A stretch of 28,105 bases of DNA from an uncultured Prevotellaceae bacterium. Its GTDB lineage: Bacteria > Bacteroidota > Bacteroidia > Bacteroidales > Bacteroidaceae. The stretch lies in NCBI GenBank assembly GCA_937877625.1, contig CALFJG010000068.1, positions 1 through 28,105 on the forward strand, written 5' to 3'. The notes beneath the pieces are model-generated. The model made no database searches, had not been told where the DNA came from, and was given only the letters and a program-made list of their open reading frames with translations. Shown in pieces: positions 7,211-16,217 of the stretch (within the stretch, counting starts at the first letter, position 1; the number at the start of each line of letters is the position of its first letter). The position numbers were made by a program, and so were the translations under genes.

Positions 7211-9922
7211 TTACTTCACCATCACTTTCTTTCCACCGATGATGTAGATACCCTTTGTGGCTTGGCTTACGCGGCGACCTTGGAGGTCGTAGATAGCCTG
7301 ACCATTAGTGGCCTCGGTGGCGACGTTCTGCAGCGCGGTGGTTATGTCGTCGAAGAAGAACACAAAGCCACTCACACCCGTTGTGGAAGGCACAGCGAGC
7401 CAGCACTTACCGGCGGCACTCTCAAAGGCAGCACCGTCAGCAGCACCATAGAAGAAGCCCAGCACGTCGGCTTTGTCGTCCTTACCGTAGGAGAGCATAA
7501 AGAACTTGTCGCCGGCATCGCCCGTAGTAGTGGTGGCTACGGCACTGCCCTTCAGCAGGTTGGTTTCGGGGGTAGCGGCGGTGGTGCCTTTGCAGATATA
7601 GGTGTATTCGCCTGCAGCACCCTTAATAATGAGCGGGGTGGCGGCGGGAACGATGCTATCTGCCTCGTATTTCCACTCAAGCGTCAGTATGGAGATGCCG
7701 TCAGCATCAACCTCGCCTGCAGTAGTTATAATGCCTGCTGTCATACCGGCGGGAACTTCAAAGGGTTGCTCGGTGTAGTAGGTGCCATAGCCTGCATCGC
7801 TGATGCTAACGCTGCCGCCAATGGTTTCACTGTTATTAGTGATTACAGTAATGGAAGAGATATACGACGTGCCGCTGCCGCTGAATGTAACGCTCACAAC
7901 TTTCTCCGATGCAGAGGGCACCCATGTGTAAGTGGAGCCATCAAGGCTTAACTCTCCAGGCTGGCCTTCGGGAAGAGTGACTTTGGCGTAAGTTGTGTTA
8001 GAGCATACCATAGTAATAGACGTGATAGGCGTACCATCGGTTGAGGCTACTACAAAGCGGCTGTTGTTATAGGTACGCAGGTTGCCACCATTAGTTGTAT
8101 AATATGTGGGGCCATTGCTACCCGTTCCTTTATCGCCGCCAATAACGACATTGTCTACAGCCCAAGAAGAAACAACCGTTCTACTGGGATAGCCTTGTTC
8201 GCTGGTCCAATTCGTATCGGTAAAGGTATAAGTGGCAATTACGGTATTTGCATCGGTAATGGTGTATGTTTGTGAAACCACATCGCTGACATTGTCATAG
8301 TCATCCACGGCCACGGCTTTCACAGTGGTGGTGGTGGTGAGGGTAACGGCTGTACCATCGTAGATTTCAGAGGCCTCATTCTCAAGAGAGGGTACAGTGC
8401 CGTCGGTGGTGTAGAGTATAGTGGCTGAGGCAGTCATCTCCACATCAACACTGCCGGCGTAGGAGCCTCCTTCGGTGAGTGTGGGAGCGGCGGGCTTTAT
8501 CACGTATGTCTTGGAGGATACGCTACTCTCCACCTCGTCGTCGTTTACAGCGATGGCTTTAATTGTCACGCCAGTAGTTACGCTAATGGGGTCGGTATAA
8601 ATCTCGCCATTGCTGTCAGCCCACGACGGGTCGGTGCCGTCGGTGGTGTAGAGAATATAAAGCCCCTCGTCAGCAGAGAGCGTTACGCTCTGAGGCTCTT
8701 CATAGGTGCCACTTTCAACGCTAAACGTAGGCGGTGTCAATACCACTGTGCCGGGGCGAGAGAGAGAAACGATGTAGTTGCCCTGTGCATATTCAGGTGT
8801 TGTGCCGCTATAATTCACCAGATTACCAGTGATAACAACGGTGTCGCCGTCTTGGATTTCGTCGGTGGCACTGAAATTGGTATTGTTGAGGTATTTGCCA
8901 CGATAGATAGTTATTGTCTTGGTAGCGTCGTCAACTTGAGCAATATCATAGTTGGCGTTGTAGTAAGAGAGATCAACGCTTGGCGTGCCAGTGATGACAC
9001 CTTTGGTGTAGTAGGGACCATTGGCGGTGGTGCCAATCTCTTTAGCCTTCTCTATGGCCTCTGTCACGGTGAAGGGGTCGTCCACGGTGCCTGCGTGCTC
9101 GTAAACATAGGTTACGGTGAGTGGTACCGTTGCTTCACTACCTTTGTATTCCTCATTGCCTTCGTATGTGGCGATGATGTTAGCAGTACCCGTGCCCTGT
9201 GTGATGACAACACCATCGTTCTCACCTACCGTTGCCACGCTTTCGTCGGATGAGGAGTATTTCACTACAGCACCGCTTATGGGATTACTTTCGTCATCGC
9301 TCACCGTGGCTGAGACAGTGACGGAGGTGCCAAACGTGGTGGTATAGGCTGATTCGCCGAAAGCTACCGTAGTAGCCGTGCGCGTGTCGCTGGCATCTTC
9401 TTGTTCCCATACAATAGTGAGTTTGCTCACATACAAAGCACCACTATTAGAACGAACACCTATATAAGCATAGTCGCCACTAATGGTCAGTGTCGTGTTT
9501 CCATCTGAACATTTGAAACTACCGATTTTCGTACCTTGTGTACTGCTGCTGTACAATTGAGAGGGGGCTGTGTAAGCGGTGTTTGAGCCATACACGTCTA
9601 AAACGCGAGCAGAAGCGGTGTGACCCTCCCACTCAATGGAGATAGACTTTACGCGCTTACCGCCCGAGGTGGTGGTTACAATGCCCGAGTTACTGTTATT
9701 TGAACGTAACTGGATAGAGGAGTTCTGTCCTGCCATCTGAGCGGAATATACAGCACCCGATGCACCAGTGTAAGTAGCCGTGGTGTAAGTAGTACTCGTC
9801 ACACCAAAACAATCAGAGCCGCTGGTGAGTTCGTCAGACACATCATCGGCTAATGCCGTTCCTGCCGTGAATGCGAGTAGCATCGAGCAGAAGAGCAGCC
9901 GCAAAGAAGTAAAGTTTTTCAT
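7211..9922 (-). CDS. secreted multidomain surface protein
   Basis: The 903-residue product has an N-terminal signal peptide (residues 1-25, cleavage near TALA-DD) and no lipobox. After it come a beta-rich module (about 30-173), a bacterial Ig-like domain (182-272), an OB-fold-like module starting PFTVTEAIEKA (about 278-390), and two chitobiase C-terminal-like repeats (398-475 and 478-556), each with LYTTDGT and KAxAV. A second beta-rich module (560-697) resembles the first. The Prevotella-type C-terminal domain (708-860) is followed by a tail with IYDLQGRRV and KGIYIIGGKKVMVK, which resembles a type IX secretion sorting tail. No catalytic domain is visible, so adhesion or glycan binding is likelier than hydrolysis. 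Serine and threonine are abundant. It has its own promoter upstream and leads a two-gene unit. Confidence 0.8.
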   Translation of the reverse strand: MKNFTSLRLLFCSMLLAFTAGTALADDVSDELTSGSDCFGVTSTTYTTATYTGASGAVYSAQMAGQNSSIQLRSNNSNSGIVTTTSGGKRVKSISIEWEGHTASARVLDVYGSNTAYTAPSQLYSSSTQGTKIGSFKCSDGNTTLTISGDYAYIGVRSNSGALYVSKLTIVWEQEDASDTRTATTVAFGESAYTTTFGTSVTVSATVSDDESNPISGAVVKYSSSDESVATVGENDGVVITQGTGTANIIATYEGNEEYKGSEATVPLTVTYVYEHAGTVDDPFTVTEAIEKAKEIGTTANGPYYTKGVITGTPSVDLSYYNANYDIAQVDDATKTITIYRGKYLNNTNFSATDEIQDGDTVVITGNLVNYSGTTPEYAQGNYIVSLSRPGTVVLTPPTFSVESGTYEEPQSVTLSADEGLYILYTTDGTDPSWADSNGEIYTDPISVTTGVTIKAIAVNDDEVESSVSSKTYVIKPAAPTLTEGGSYAGSVDVEMTASATILYTTDGTVPSLENEASEIYDGTAVTLTTTTTVKAVAVDDYDNVSDVVSQTYTITDANTVIATYTFTDTNWTSEQGYPSRTVVSSWAVDNVVIGGDKGTGSNGPTYYTTNGGNLRTYNNSRFVVASTDGTPITSITMVCSNTTYAKVTLPEGQPGELSLDGSTYTWVPSASEKVVSVTFSGSGTSYISSITVITNNSETIGGSVSISDAGYGTYYTEQPFEVPAGMTAGIITTAGEVDADGISILTLEWKYEADSIVPAATPLIIKGAAGEYTYICKGTTAATPETNLLKGSAVATTTTGDAGDKFFMLSYGKDDKADVLGFFYGAADGAAFESAAGKCWLAVPSTTGVSGFVFFFDDITTALQNVATEATNGQAIYDLQGRRVSQATKGIYIIGGKKVMVK

Positions 9923-10015
9923 ACGATGAAAAAAGAGATGTTTGTTAGGTATTTGTTTGGAAGTATAATACGCGCGTTTGTTCTAAGCGTGGCATCGCTT
10001 ATTTTATTACCGCGG

Positions 10016-10047
10016 CAAAAGTAACGTTTTCATAAAAAGTTCACAAA
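10016..10047 (-). promoter_or_regulatory. promoter of the surface-protein gene
   Basis: On the minus strand TTTG (10044-10047) is followed by 20 nt and TACTTTTG (10016-10023). The leader to the ATG at 9922 would be about 85 nt. I see no known riboswitch in it. Confidence 0.7.
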
Positions 10048-10194
10048 GTTTTTTCAAAGTGTTTTTATGGAAGCAGGGATATATTTTGTGAAAGTATCAT
10101 TGTGTTTGTGTAATGCAGGTAACAAATAAGAGTTGAGAACGCGGTAGTTCTTTGCGGTGTTGAAAAGCGTAAGAGATACAAAAAGAAAGCCGTG

Positions 10195-10229
10195 TTTGCC
10201 GTGGCACGTTGTATTATTTGCTACTTTTG
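10195..10229 (+). promoter_or_regulatory. probable promoter of the beta-galactosidase gene
   Basis: A full -7 box, TACTTTTG, lies at 10222-10229. The nearest TTTG upstream (10195-10198) is 23 nt away, longer than usual, so the -33 box is weak and an activator may be needed. The position argues against translation from the ATG at 10209, which lies upstream of the -7 box. Confidence 0.55.
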
Positions 10230-10265
10230 CTTGCAGTCAACACTAACACCATATTTATATATACT

Positions 10266-13200
10266 ATGAAGCATTTCTCTCTATTCTGCCTTCTGACAAT
10301 CTCCGTTGTTTGTCAGACATCGTTGGCACAAAACGCACAAACGGACGTGCTGGCCAATTGGCTAAACCCCGCTGTAAATCGCGTAAACACGCTGACGGCG
10401 CATACCCCTTTGTTTCCGTTTGAGACTGCGGAATTGGCTGCGACGGGCAATAAGTCTCTCTCGCAACACTATCTAAGTATGGAGGGAGAATGGCGGTTTC
10501 GCTTTGACAACGACCACAACAGCGCGCCGGCCGATTTCTTCCGCACCGACTACCAAGAAGACGCGTCGTGGACGGCTTTTCCTGTTCCCGGCCTCTTCGA
10601 ACTCAACGGCTTTGGCGATGCTACTTATAAGAATATAGGCTATGCCTGGGCTACACAGTTCGACAGCGAGCCGCCCTATGTGTCAGAAAAGAACAACTAC
10701 ACGGGTTCCTACCGTCGTTGGGTGGACGTGCCCAACGGGTGGCGCGGCGGCGACGTTATCTTCTACGTGGGTAGTGCTACGAGCAACCTACGCCTCTGGG
10801 TGAACGGCCAGGCGGTGGGCTACAGCGAGGATAGCAAGGTGGCCGCGGAATTTAACATCACGAAGTTTCTTAAATATGGCGAGCCAAACCTTATATGTAT
10901 GCAAGTGATGCGCTGGTGCGATGGTTCTTACATAGAAGACCAAGACTTTTGGCGCTTCACGGGCATTGCGCGCGAGGTATATCTCTATCATCGCGCACCA
11001 CAGCATATTGACGACATACGCATTGTTGCCACGCTAACAAACAACTACCAAGACGGCAAACTCGCTATCAGCCTCGCTGCACCCGATGCAAAAGGGTGCG
11101 TGGTGGACTACAGCCTGTATAGTCACGAGGACGGCACGGTGTTTGAGGCCAAAGGTGTAAGCCCCAAAAACAAGGTGGAGACCATCATCAACACCGTAAG
11201 AGCCTGGAGTGCCGAGCAACCAGACCTTTACCACCTACGTGTCACGTTGCGTAAAGGTTCAAAGGTGTTAGAATGCTTTGAACAGCAAGTGGGATTCCGA
11301 AGCGTGGAGGTGAGCAATGGGCTTCTCTTAGTGAATGGTCGGCCTGTGCTTATCAAAGGGGTCAACCGCCACGAGATGGACCCAGCGGGCGGATATATCG
11401 TAAGCACGGAGCGGATGGTGGAGGATATCCGCGCGATGAAACGTATGGGCATCAACGCCGTGCGCACGTGCCACTACCCCGACGACCCGCGTTGGTACGA
11501 CCTCTGCGACCGCTACGGCCTTTATGTTGTGGCGGAAGCCAACATAGAGAGCCACGGTATGGGCTACGGGGAGCGCACGCTGGCCAAGCGTCCCGAGTGG
11601 CAGCAAGCCCATCTGGAGCGCAACCGCAACAACGTGCTCACGTATAAGAACCATCCCGCTATTATCGTATGGAGCCTCGGCAATGAAGCGGGCTATGGCC
11701 CTAACTTTGAGGCGGCATACGAGTGGGTGAAGCAGTACGACACCACACGCCCCGTACAGTATGAGCGCGCAGGGTTGGAGGGTAAGACAGACATCTTCTG
11801 CCCGATGTACTACAACTATCGCGACTGCGAGCAATACGCTAAGAACAATCCTAACAAACCACTCATTCAGTGCGAATACGCCCACGCTATGGGTAACAGC
11901 GAAGGCGGCTTCAAGGAGTATTGGCAACTCATTCGCCGCTATCCGCACTATCAGGGCGGATTTATCTGGGACTTTGCAGACCAAGGCATCTATGCCCACC
12001 GCGACAGCACAACGGGGCTACTCCTCCCCGGGCGAGGCAACACCAACGCGGAACCTATCTTTGCTTACGGCGGCGACTTCGGACGTTATCCCGCCTCAGA
12101 CCATAACTTTAACTGCAACGGACTAATACTACCCGACCGACGCTGGAACCCACACGCCTACGAGGTGCAGTATTTCTATCAGAACATTTGGACAACACTC
12201 ATCGACAGTGCGGCCTGTAAGTTGGAGGTTTTTAACGAGAACTTTTTTCAGCCGCTCCAAGATGTCACGCTGAAGTGGATAGTAGGCACCCTCGCCCACC
12301 ACGAAGCCAGCGGTAGCCTGACGCTACCCACCATTGCCCCACAAACGAGCCAAACCATAGCACTCCCTGATGCCGCCGAGGCCATACTCACACAGACAAG
12401 GCCGATGGAGACGACGCTGACACTCTGCTACGTGAAGACACGTGCCGACCAGACGACCGACACGCTCGCACGCCAACAGTTTATATATAAGGAAGGCATC
12501 TTCAACCGCACCGTGGCACAAGCCATTGCTAACCAGCCTACCGCCGACGATGACGTGACGACCGACCGTACCAACGCTTACGTGGCATATACCACTCGCG
12601 GACTCACCGCCACCATCAACCGAGCCACGGGCTTTATTGACTATCTGGACTATAACGGGAAACCACTGCTGAAGAGCGGTACGGGTATTCGCCCTAACTT
12701 CTGGCGCGCACCCACCGACAACGACTATGGAGCCGGGTTGCAGCGCACGTTCGCTGGATGGAAAAACCCCGAACTAAAACTCACCACGCTGAACCTCGAG
12801 GCCGATAGTGTAGAAGCCCTGTACGCTTTGCACAACTTACACTGCACACTGCGACTTGTTTATGTCTTTAAGCAAGGAGCGATGGTACTCCACGAACAAC
12901 TCATTCCCGATGCCGAGGCCACCTACTACGAAGTGCCGCGTTTTGCTATGACATTCACGTTGCCGCAGGTGTATAAGGATATAAACTGGTACGGCTACGG
13001 CCCTCACGAGACCTATCGCGACCGCTACGACGGCGCACAAATCGGTATGTGGAGTGCCTCCATCGCCGAGCAATATCATCCCTACGTGCGTCCGCAAGAG
13101 AGTGGCAACCACTACGGCACACGTCTCCTCCTGCTCAACGGGGAGATGTACCCCACGATAGCCATCACCGCTACTATGCCGTTTGAGTTTAGCACCCTGC

Positions 13201-13412
13201 CCTACGAAGTAAGCGACCTCGACGACGGCCCGCAGAAAGAAGCCCACCAGTCGCACTCCGCCGAGCTTCAACCACGCCCTTACACCGTGGTGAACATAGG
13301 GCAACAAATGGGACTCGGCTGTGTGAACTCCTGGGGTGCTAAACCCCTGCCGCAGTATATGCTCAGAGTGAAAGACTGCCAACAAACCTTTGTGATTGAC
13401 GTAGGGAGGTAA
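10266..13412 (+). CDS. secreted GH2 beta-galactosidase
   Basis: The enzyme (1048 residues from the ATG at 10266) is a LacZ-type glycoside hydrolase family 2 protein. I use this ATG because it begins a good signal peptide (MKHFSLFCLLTISVVCQTSLAQ) and an in-frame ATG at 10209 precedes the promoter. Domains in order: sugar-binding jelly roll (about 60-245), Ig-like (about 250-345), TIM barrel (about 350-640), a middle Ig-like domain and the beta-galactosidase small-chain domain (from about 780). The acid/base Glu is E474 in LGNEAGYG and the nucleophile is E537 in IQCEYAHAMGNS. The signal peptide places it in the periplasm or on the surface, so it probably trims galactosides from plant or host glycans. 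No SusC/SusD pair or sugar regulator is adjacent. Confidence 0.93.
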   Translation: MKHFSLFCLLTISVVCQTSLAQNAQTDVLANWLNPAVNRVNTLTAHTPLFPFETAELAATGNKSLSQHYLSMEGEWRFRFDNDHNSAPADFFRTDYQEDASWTAFPVPGLFELNGFGDATYKNIGYAWATQFDSEPPYVSEKNNYTGSYRRWVDVPNGWRGGDVIFYVGSATSNLRLWVNGQAVGYSEDSKVAAEFNITKFLKYGEPNLICMQVMRWCDGSYIEDQDFWRFTGIAREVYLYHRAPQHIDDIRIVATLTNNYQDGKLAISLAAPDAKGCVVDYSLYSHEDGTVFEAKGVSPKNKVETIINTVRAWSAEQPDLYHLRVTLRKGSKVLECFEQQVGFRSVEVSNGLLLVNGRPVLIKGVNRHEMDPAGGYIVSTERMVEDIRAMKRMGINAVRTCHYPDDPRWYDLCDRYGLYVVAEANIESHGMGYGERTLAKRPEWQQAHLERNRNNVLTYKNHPAIIVWSLGNEAGYGPNFEAAYEWVKQYDTTRPVQYERAGLEGKTDIFCPMYYNYRDCEQYAKNNPNKPLIQCEYAHAMGNSEGGFKEYWQLIRRYPHYQGGFIWDFADQGIYAHRDSTTGLLLPGRGNTNAEPIFAYGGDFGRYPASDHNFNCNGLILPDRRWNPHAYEVQYFYQNIWTTLIDSAACKLEVFNENFFQPLQDVTLKWIVGTLAHHEASGSLTLPTIAPQTSQTIALPDAAEAILTQTRPMETTLTLCYVKTRADQTTDTLARQQFIYKEGIFNRTVAQAIANQPTADDDVTTDRTNAYVAYTTRGLTATINRATGFIDYLDYNGKPLLKSGTGIRPNFWRAPTDNDYGAGLQRTFAGWKNPELKLTTLNLEADSVEALYALHNLHCTLRLVYVFKQGAMVLHEQLIPDAEATYYEVPRFAMTFTLPQVYKDINWYGYGPHETYRDRYDGAQIGMWSASIAEQYHPYVRPQESGNHYGTRLLLLNGEMYPTIAITATMPFEFSTLPYEVSDLDDGPQKEAHQSHSAELQPRPYTVVNIGQQMGLGCVNSWGAKPLPQYMLRVKDCQQTFVIDVGR

Positions 13413-13438
13413 GACGAAACATAGCCAGCAACAGCGGT

Positions 13439-13463
13439 TAGCCCCGGGCGATGCCTGGGGCTA
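13439..13463 (+). terminator. probable terminator after beta-galactosidase
   Basis: TAGCCCC pairs with GGGGCTA around an inner GGC/GCC pair (13439-13463), shortly after the stop at 13412. The T run behind it is poor, so termination efficiency is uncertain. Confidence 0.5.
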
Positions 13464-13510
13464 TTCGCTTACCCCCTCCCCTTTTCGGAGTGTCTAAATA
13501 GGCGAACACC

Positions 13511-13547
13511 AAAAACGGCGGGCAAACCTCCAACGATTTGCCTGCCG
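13511..13547 (-). terminator. intrinsic terminator of the galE unit
   Basis: On the minus strand CGGCAGGCAAA (13537-13547) pairs with TTTGCCCGCCG (13516-13526) with one mismatch, followed by five T. It lies about 50 nt past the galE stop. Confidence 0.75.
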
Positions 13548-13597
13548 CTTCTGGTACTATTTGGCAGATAAGCCTTATTTGGGAAATAGGAATTGCT

Positions 13598-14635
13598 CTA
13601 CATCACGCCGCGCTTGCGCAATTCTTGTTGCCACTTCCAAGCACTGCTCAGTGCGTCTTCGAGGCTATGTACAGCACGCCAGCCGAGTACTTTGTTAGCT
13701 TTATCTACGTTGCCCCACACCTTCTCAATGTCGCCAGCACGACGTGGAGCCACCTTATAGTTGAGTTTCACGCCGGTGCATTTCTCAAACGTATTGATGA
13801 GTTCAAACACACTCACGCCGTTTCCCGTGCCGACATTGTAAATCTCTACAGGCTCGGTGTTCTCTCCGTTGACGATACGTTCCATAGCACACACATGTGC
13901 CTTAGCAAGGTCAACCACATAGATAAAGTCGCGAATGCAAGAACCGTCGGGAGTGTCGTAGTCGTCGCCGAAGACGTTGAGCTGCGGACGTATTCCGATG
14001 GCTGTTTGTGTGAGATAGGGAATAAGATTAGCAGGCACACCGTTGGGCAGCTCGCCTATAATGGCTGTGGGGTGCGAACCAATGGGGTTGAAATAGCGAA
14101 GCAGAATAGCGCTGATAGGTGCGCCGCTCTTTACAAAGTCCTGTACGATTTCCTCGTTGATTTGCTTCGTGTTGCCATAGGGACTCTCGGCTTTTTTTAT
14201 GGGAGCCTCCTCGGTGACGGGAAGATATTCGGGGTCGGGCTGGCCGTAAACGGTGCACGATGAGGAGAAGATGATACCTCTCACATTGTACTTCGGCATT
14301 AGTTTCAGCAGGTTGATGAGCGACACGATGTTGTTTTCGTAGTACATCAGCGGTTTTTCCACACTCTCGCCCACAGCCTTGCTGGCGGCAAAGTGGATGA
14401 TACCCTCAATGCCTGGATACTTTTGGAAAACGCCTTCGAGAGCGGGCAGGTCACAGCAGTCCACTTTTTCAAAAGCGGGACGTACGCCGCTGATTTTTTC
14501 AATGCCATCAACCACGTCGGCGTTGGAGTTTGAAAGATTGTCAATGATGACCACCTCGTAGCCGGCGGCCTGCAGTTCCACGGTGGTGTGAGAGCCGATA
14601 AAGCCCGTACCACCTGTTACAAGAATTTTCTTCAT
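13598..14635 (-). CDS. galE: UDP-glucose 4-epimerase
   Basis: This 345-residue short-chain dehydrogenase-type enzyme interconverts UDP-glucose and UDP-galactose using bound NAD. The Rossmann glycine motif is TGGTGFIGSH (7-16). The catalytic residues appear as SSSCTVYG (S126) and SPYGNTK (Y153 and K157), and the substrate-binding LRYFNPIGSHP stretch follows near residue 190. The length matches GalE (about 338-350). It is cytoplasmic. It starts 36 nt downstream of the DUF3078 gene with no promoter of the usual form between, so the two probably share a transcript. It may serve both galactose breakdown and surface-glycan precursor supply. The convergent beta-galactosidase gene next door is suggestive but separately transcribed. 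Confidence 0.95.
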   Translation of the reverse strand: MKKILVTGGTGFIGSHTTVELQAAGYEVVIIDNLSNSNADVVDGIEKISGVRPAFEKVDCCDLPALEGVFQKYPGIEGIIHFAASKAVGESVEKPLMYYENNIVSLINLLKLMPKYNVRGIIFSSSCTVYGQPDPEYLPVTEEAPIKKAESPYGNTKQINEEIVQDFVKSGAPISAILLRYFNPIGSHPTAIIGELPNGVPANLIPYLTQTAIGIRPQLNVFGDDYDTPDGSCIRDFIYVVDLAKAHVCAMERIVNGENTEPVEIYNVGTGNGVSVFELINTFEKCTGVKLNYKVAPRRAGDIEKVWGNVDKANKVLGWRAVHSLEDALSSAWKWQQELRKRGVM

Positions 14636-14671
14636 GGTGTTTTAGGATTAAGTATATTTGAAATTGATTTC

Positions 14672-16036
14672 TTAGAATTTATAAGTAAAAGAAAGGGAGA
14701 GATATTCCTTAAACTGTAAGTAGGAATGGTCGTCTTTGCGTGCCGCTCCGTCGTCGAAGCGCGGATAGAGGAAGAGTGTGGTGGAAAGGAAATCGTTTAT
14801 CTTGAAATTGAAGGTATTCTCCCACTCTATGGTGGTATGCTCATAGTCGGTGAACCAATAGAGACGTGTGTTCCACGTTACGTTTTTTATTGGTGTCCAC
14901 GAGGTATTGACAGTAATAGTGCTACCATAGTCGGTCTTGTGGCGATGTCCCTCGTCAATGCCAAAACTGGAAGCCAGAGCGGGGCGACGCACGTATTTAT
15001 ACTTCACAGCAAAGGGTGAGAGTGTGGCTTCTATCTTGAAATTCTTGCCCGAGTTCTTATAGTCCATACCAAACGATAGTACGCTCTCAAAGGGGGCTAA
15101 GAAATCGGAAATCAGATCGGGGTTGTTTGCTTTGTAGCCGTGGTAGAACTGTGTCCAGGACTGGAGCATAACGGTGTAGTACCAGTGTTTAGATGCCTTC
15201 ACACCGAGTTTGTTGGTCAGACGCAGGAGGTCGTTGTTGGTCTTGTAATGGTGTACGGTGTCGCTCTTCGAGGAGTAGAAGCCGAGTTTCATCTCCAATT
15301 TATTTGAAAAGGAGATTTTGCGTTTGTTGTCGTAGTTTGCCTCTAAAACAGCGTTGGCAAGAAGCGAATTGTTGCTCTCTCCGCCTTTATACCAGTTTTC
15401 AGAGATATAGTTCTGCATAAACTGCAAGGAGAGGTCGGCCTTAAAGGTCCAGAAGTTAGGACGGTAGATTTGCACGTTGAAGTCGGGCTGTACGAGGTCA
15501 ACGGGCTCAGCACGCGGCGGCACGGACGGATTGATATGTAGGGGAGGTGTCACACTTACCGTCGAGGGCGTAGGCACGGGGTGTGCCGCCGCAGCGTCCG
15601 ATGCTTCGGGCTGAACCAGCCACGGGTGCGTACCATATATATATAATAAGGAGTGGTCGATAGCCTCGGCACGTCTCACCTGTTCGTCGCGGCGGCCATA
15701 GGAGGGCGGTAACGTTCCGAGCGTGCGTTGCAATGTGCCACGCAATAACGTGGGTTTGGCAAAAAGGCTGGAATAATACGGATTAGAGAGCGTGTCGCTT
15801 CCGGTATAGTGCCAGCGACGAAACATCGTACACAACGAGTCAAGACGTTGAGTATAGCGCATCGCTACATCGTAAACCTCTAAGTCGGCACGTCCCACGG
15901 TGGGGGTAGTGTCGGGGAGTACCACAGTGTCGGACATTTCTTCCACAATATGGCGTGATATATAGCGCGACAAGTCGTATTGCGCAGAAGCCGCTAATGG
16001 CAAGAGAAGGAAAAGAAGAAAAAAGCGGTGTTTCAT
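14672..16036 (-). CDS. DUF3078 family outer-membrane protein
   Basis: The 454-residue protein starts with a signal peptide (MKHRFFLLFLLLPLAASAQ). A variable proline-rich segment (about 120-185) follows, then a region dense in aromatic beta strands from about residue 190. The stretch NYISENWYKGGESNNSLL (about 210-227) is characteristic of DUF3078, a Bacteroidetes family of unknown function. The last residue is Phe in SLSFTYKF, as in proteins inserted by the BAM machinery, so an outer-membrane beta barrel is likely. Function is unknown. It is the first gene of the minus-strand pair with galE and diverges from pyrG across about 180 bp. Confidence 0.85.
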   Translation of the reverse strand: MKHRFFLLFLLLPLAASAQYDLSRYISRHIVEEMSDTVVLPDTTPTVGRADLEVYDVAMRYTQRLDSLCTMFRRWHYTGSDTLSNPYYSSLFAKPTLLRGTLQRTLGTLPPSYGRRDEQVRRAEAIDHSLLYIYGTHPWLVQPEASDAAAAHPVPTPSTVSVTPPLHINPSVPPRAEPVDLVQPDFNVQIYRPNFWTFKADLSLQFMQNYISENWYKGGESNNSLLANAVLEANYDNKRKISFSNKLEMKLGFYSSKSDTVHHYKTNNDLLRLTNKLGVKASKHWYYTVMLQSWTQFYHGYKANNPDLISDFLAPFESVLSFGMDYKNSGKNFKIEATLSPFAVKYKYVRRPALASSFGIDEGHRHKTDYGSTITVNTSWTPIKNVTWNTRLYWFTDYEHTTIEWENTFNFKINDFLSTTLFLYPRFDDGAARKDDHSYLQFKEYLSLSFTYKF

Positions 16037-16058
16037 TTACCAACGCTGATAGTTCCTG

Positions 16059-16066
16059 CAAAAATA
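16059..16066 (-). promoter_or_regulatory. putative -7 box of the DUF3078-galE unit
   Basis: TATTTTTG on the minus strand fits TAnnTTTG and lies 23 nt upstream of the ATG at 16036. No TTTG occurs at the expected distance upstream, so this call rests on one box. Confidence 0.45.
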
Positions 16067-16172
16067 GCACAAGCGCACGAAAAAAAAGCACCAAACACAA
16101 TAAATATGCACCGCCATCATGCTTTGTTTGCTTATTTACACGCTCTAACGTGTGTGCATCGGCAAAAAAACT

Positions 16173-16180
16173 TACTTTTG
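16173..16180 (+). promoter_or_regulatory. -7 box of the pyrG-yidC promoter
   Basis: TACTTTTG matches the -7 consensus. At the -33 position only TGTG is found (about 16151-16154). Transcription would start near 16187, leaving a leader of about 30 nt before the GTG at 16218. Confidence 0.6.
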
Positions 16181-16217
16181 CGCGAATTTCAAGAACAAAC
16201 TAATCTCTTCCTTCCCC

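Noticed and set aside
11328..11999. A 223-codon minus-strand frame inside the beta-galactosidase gene
   Set aside because: It is antisense to the catalytic barrel of a clear GH2 enzyme and has no recognisable content.
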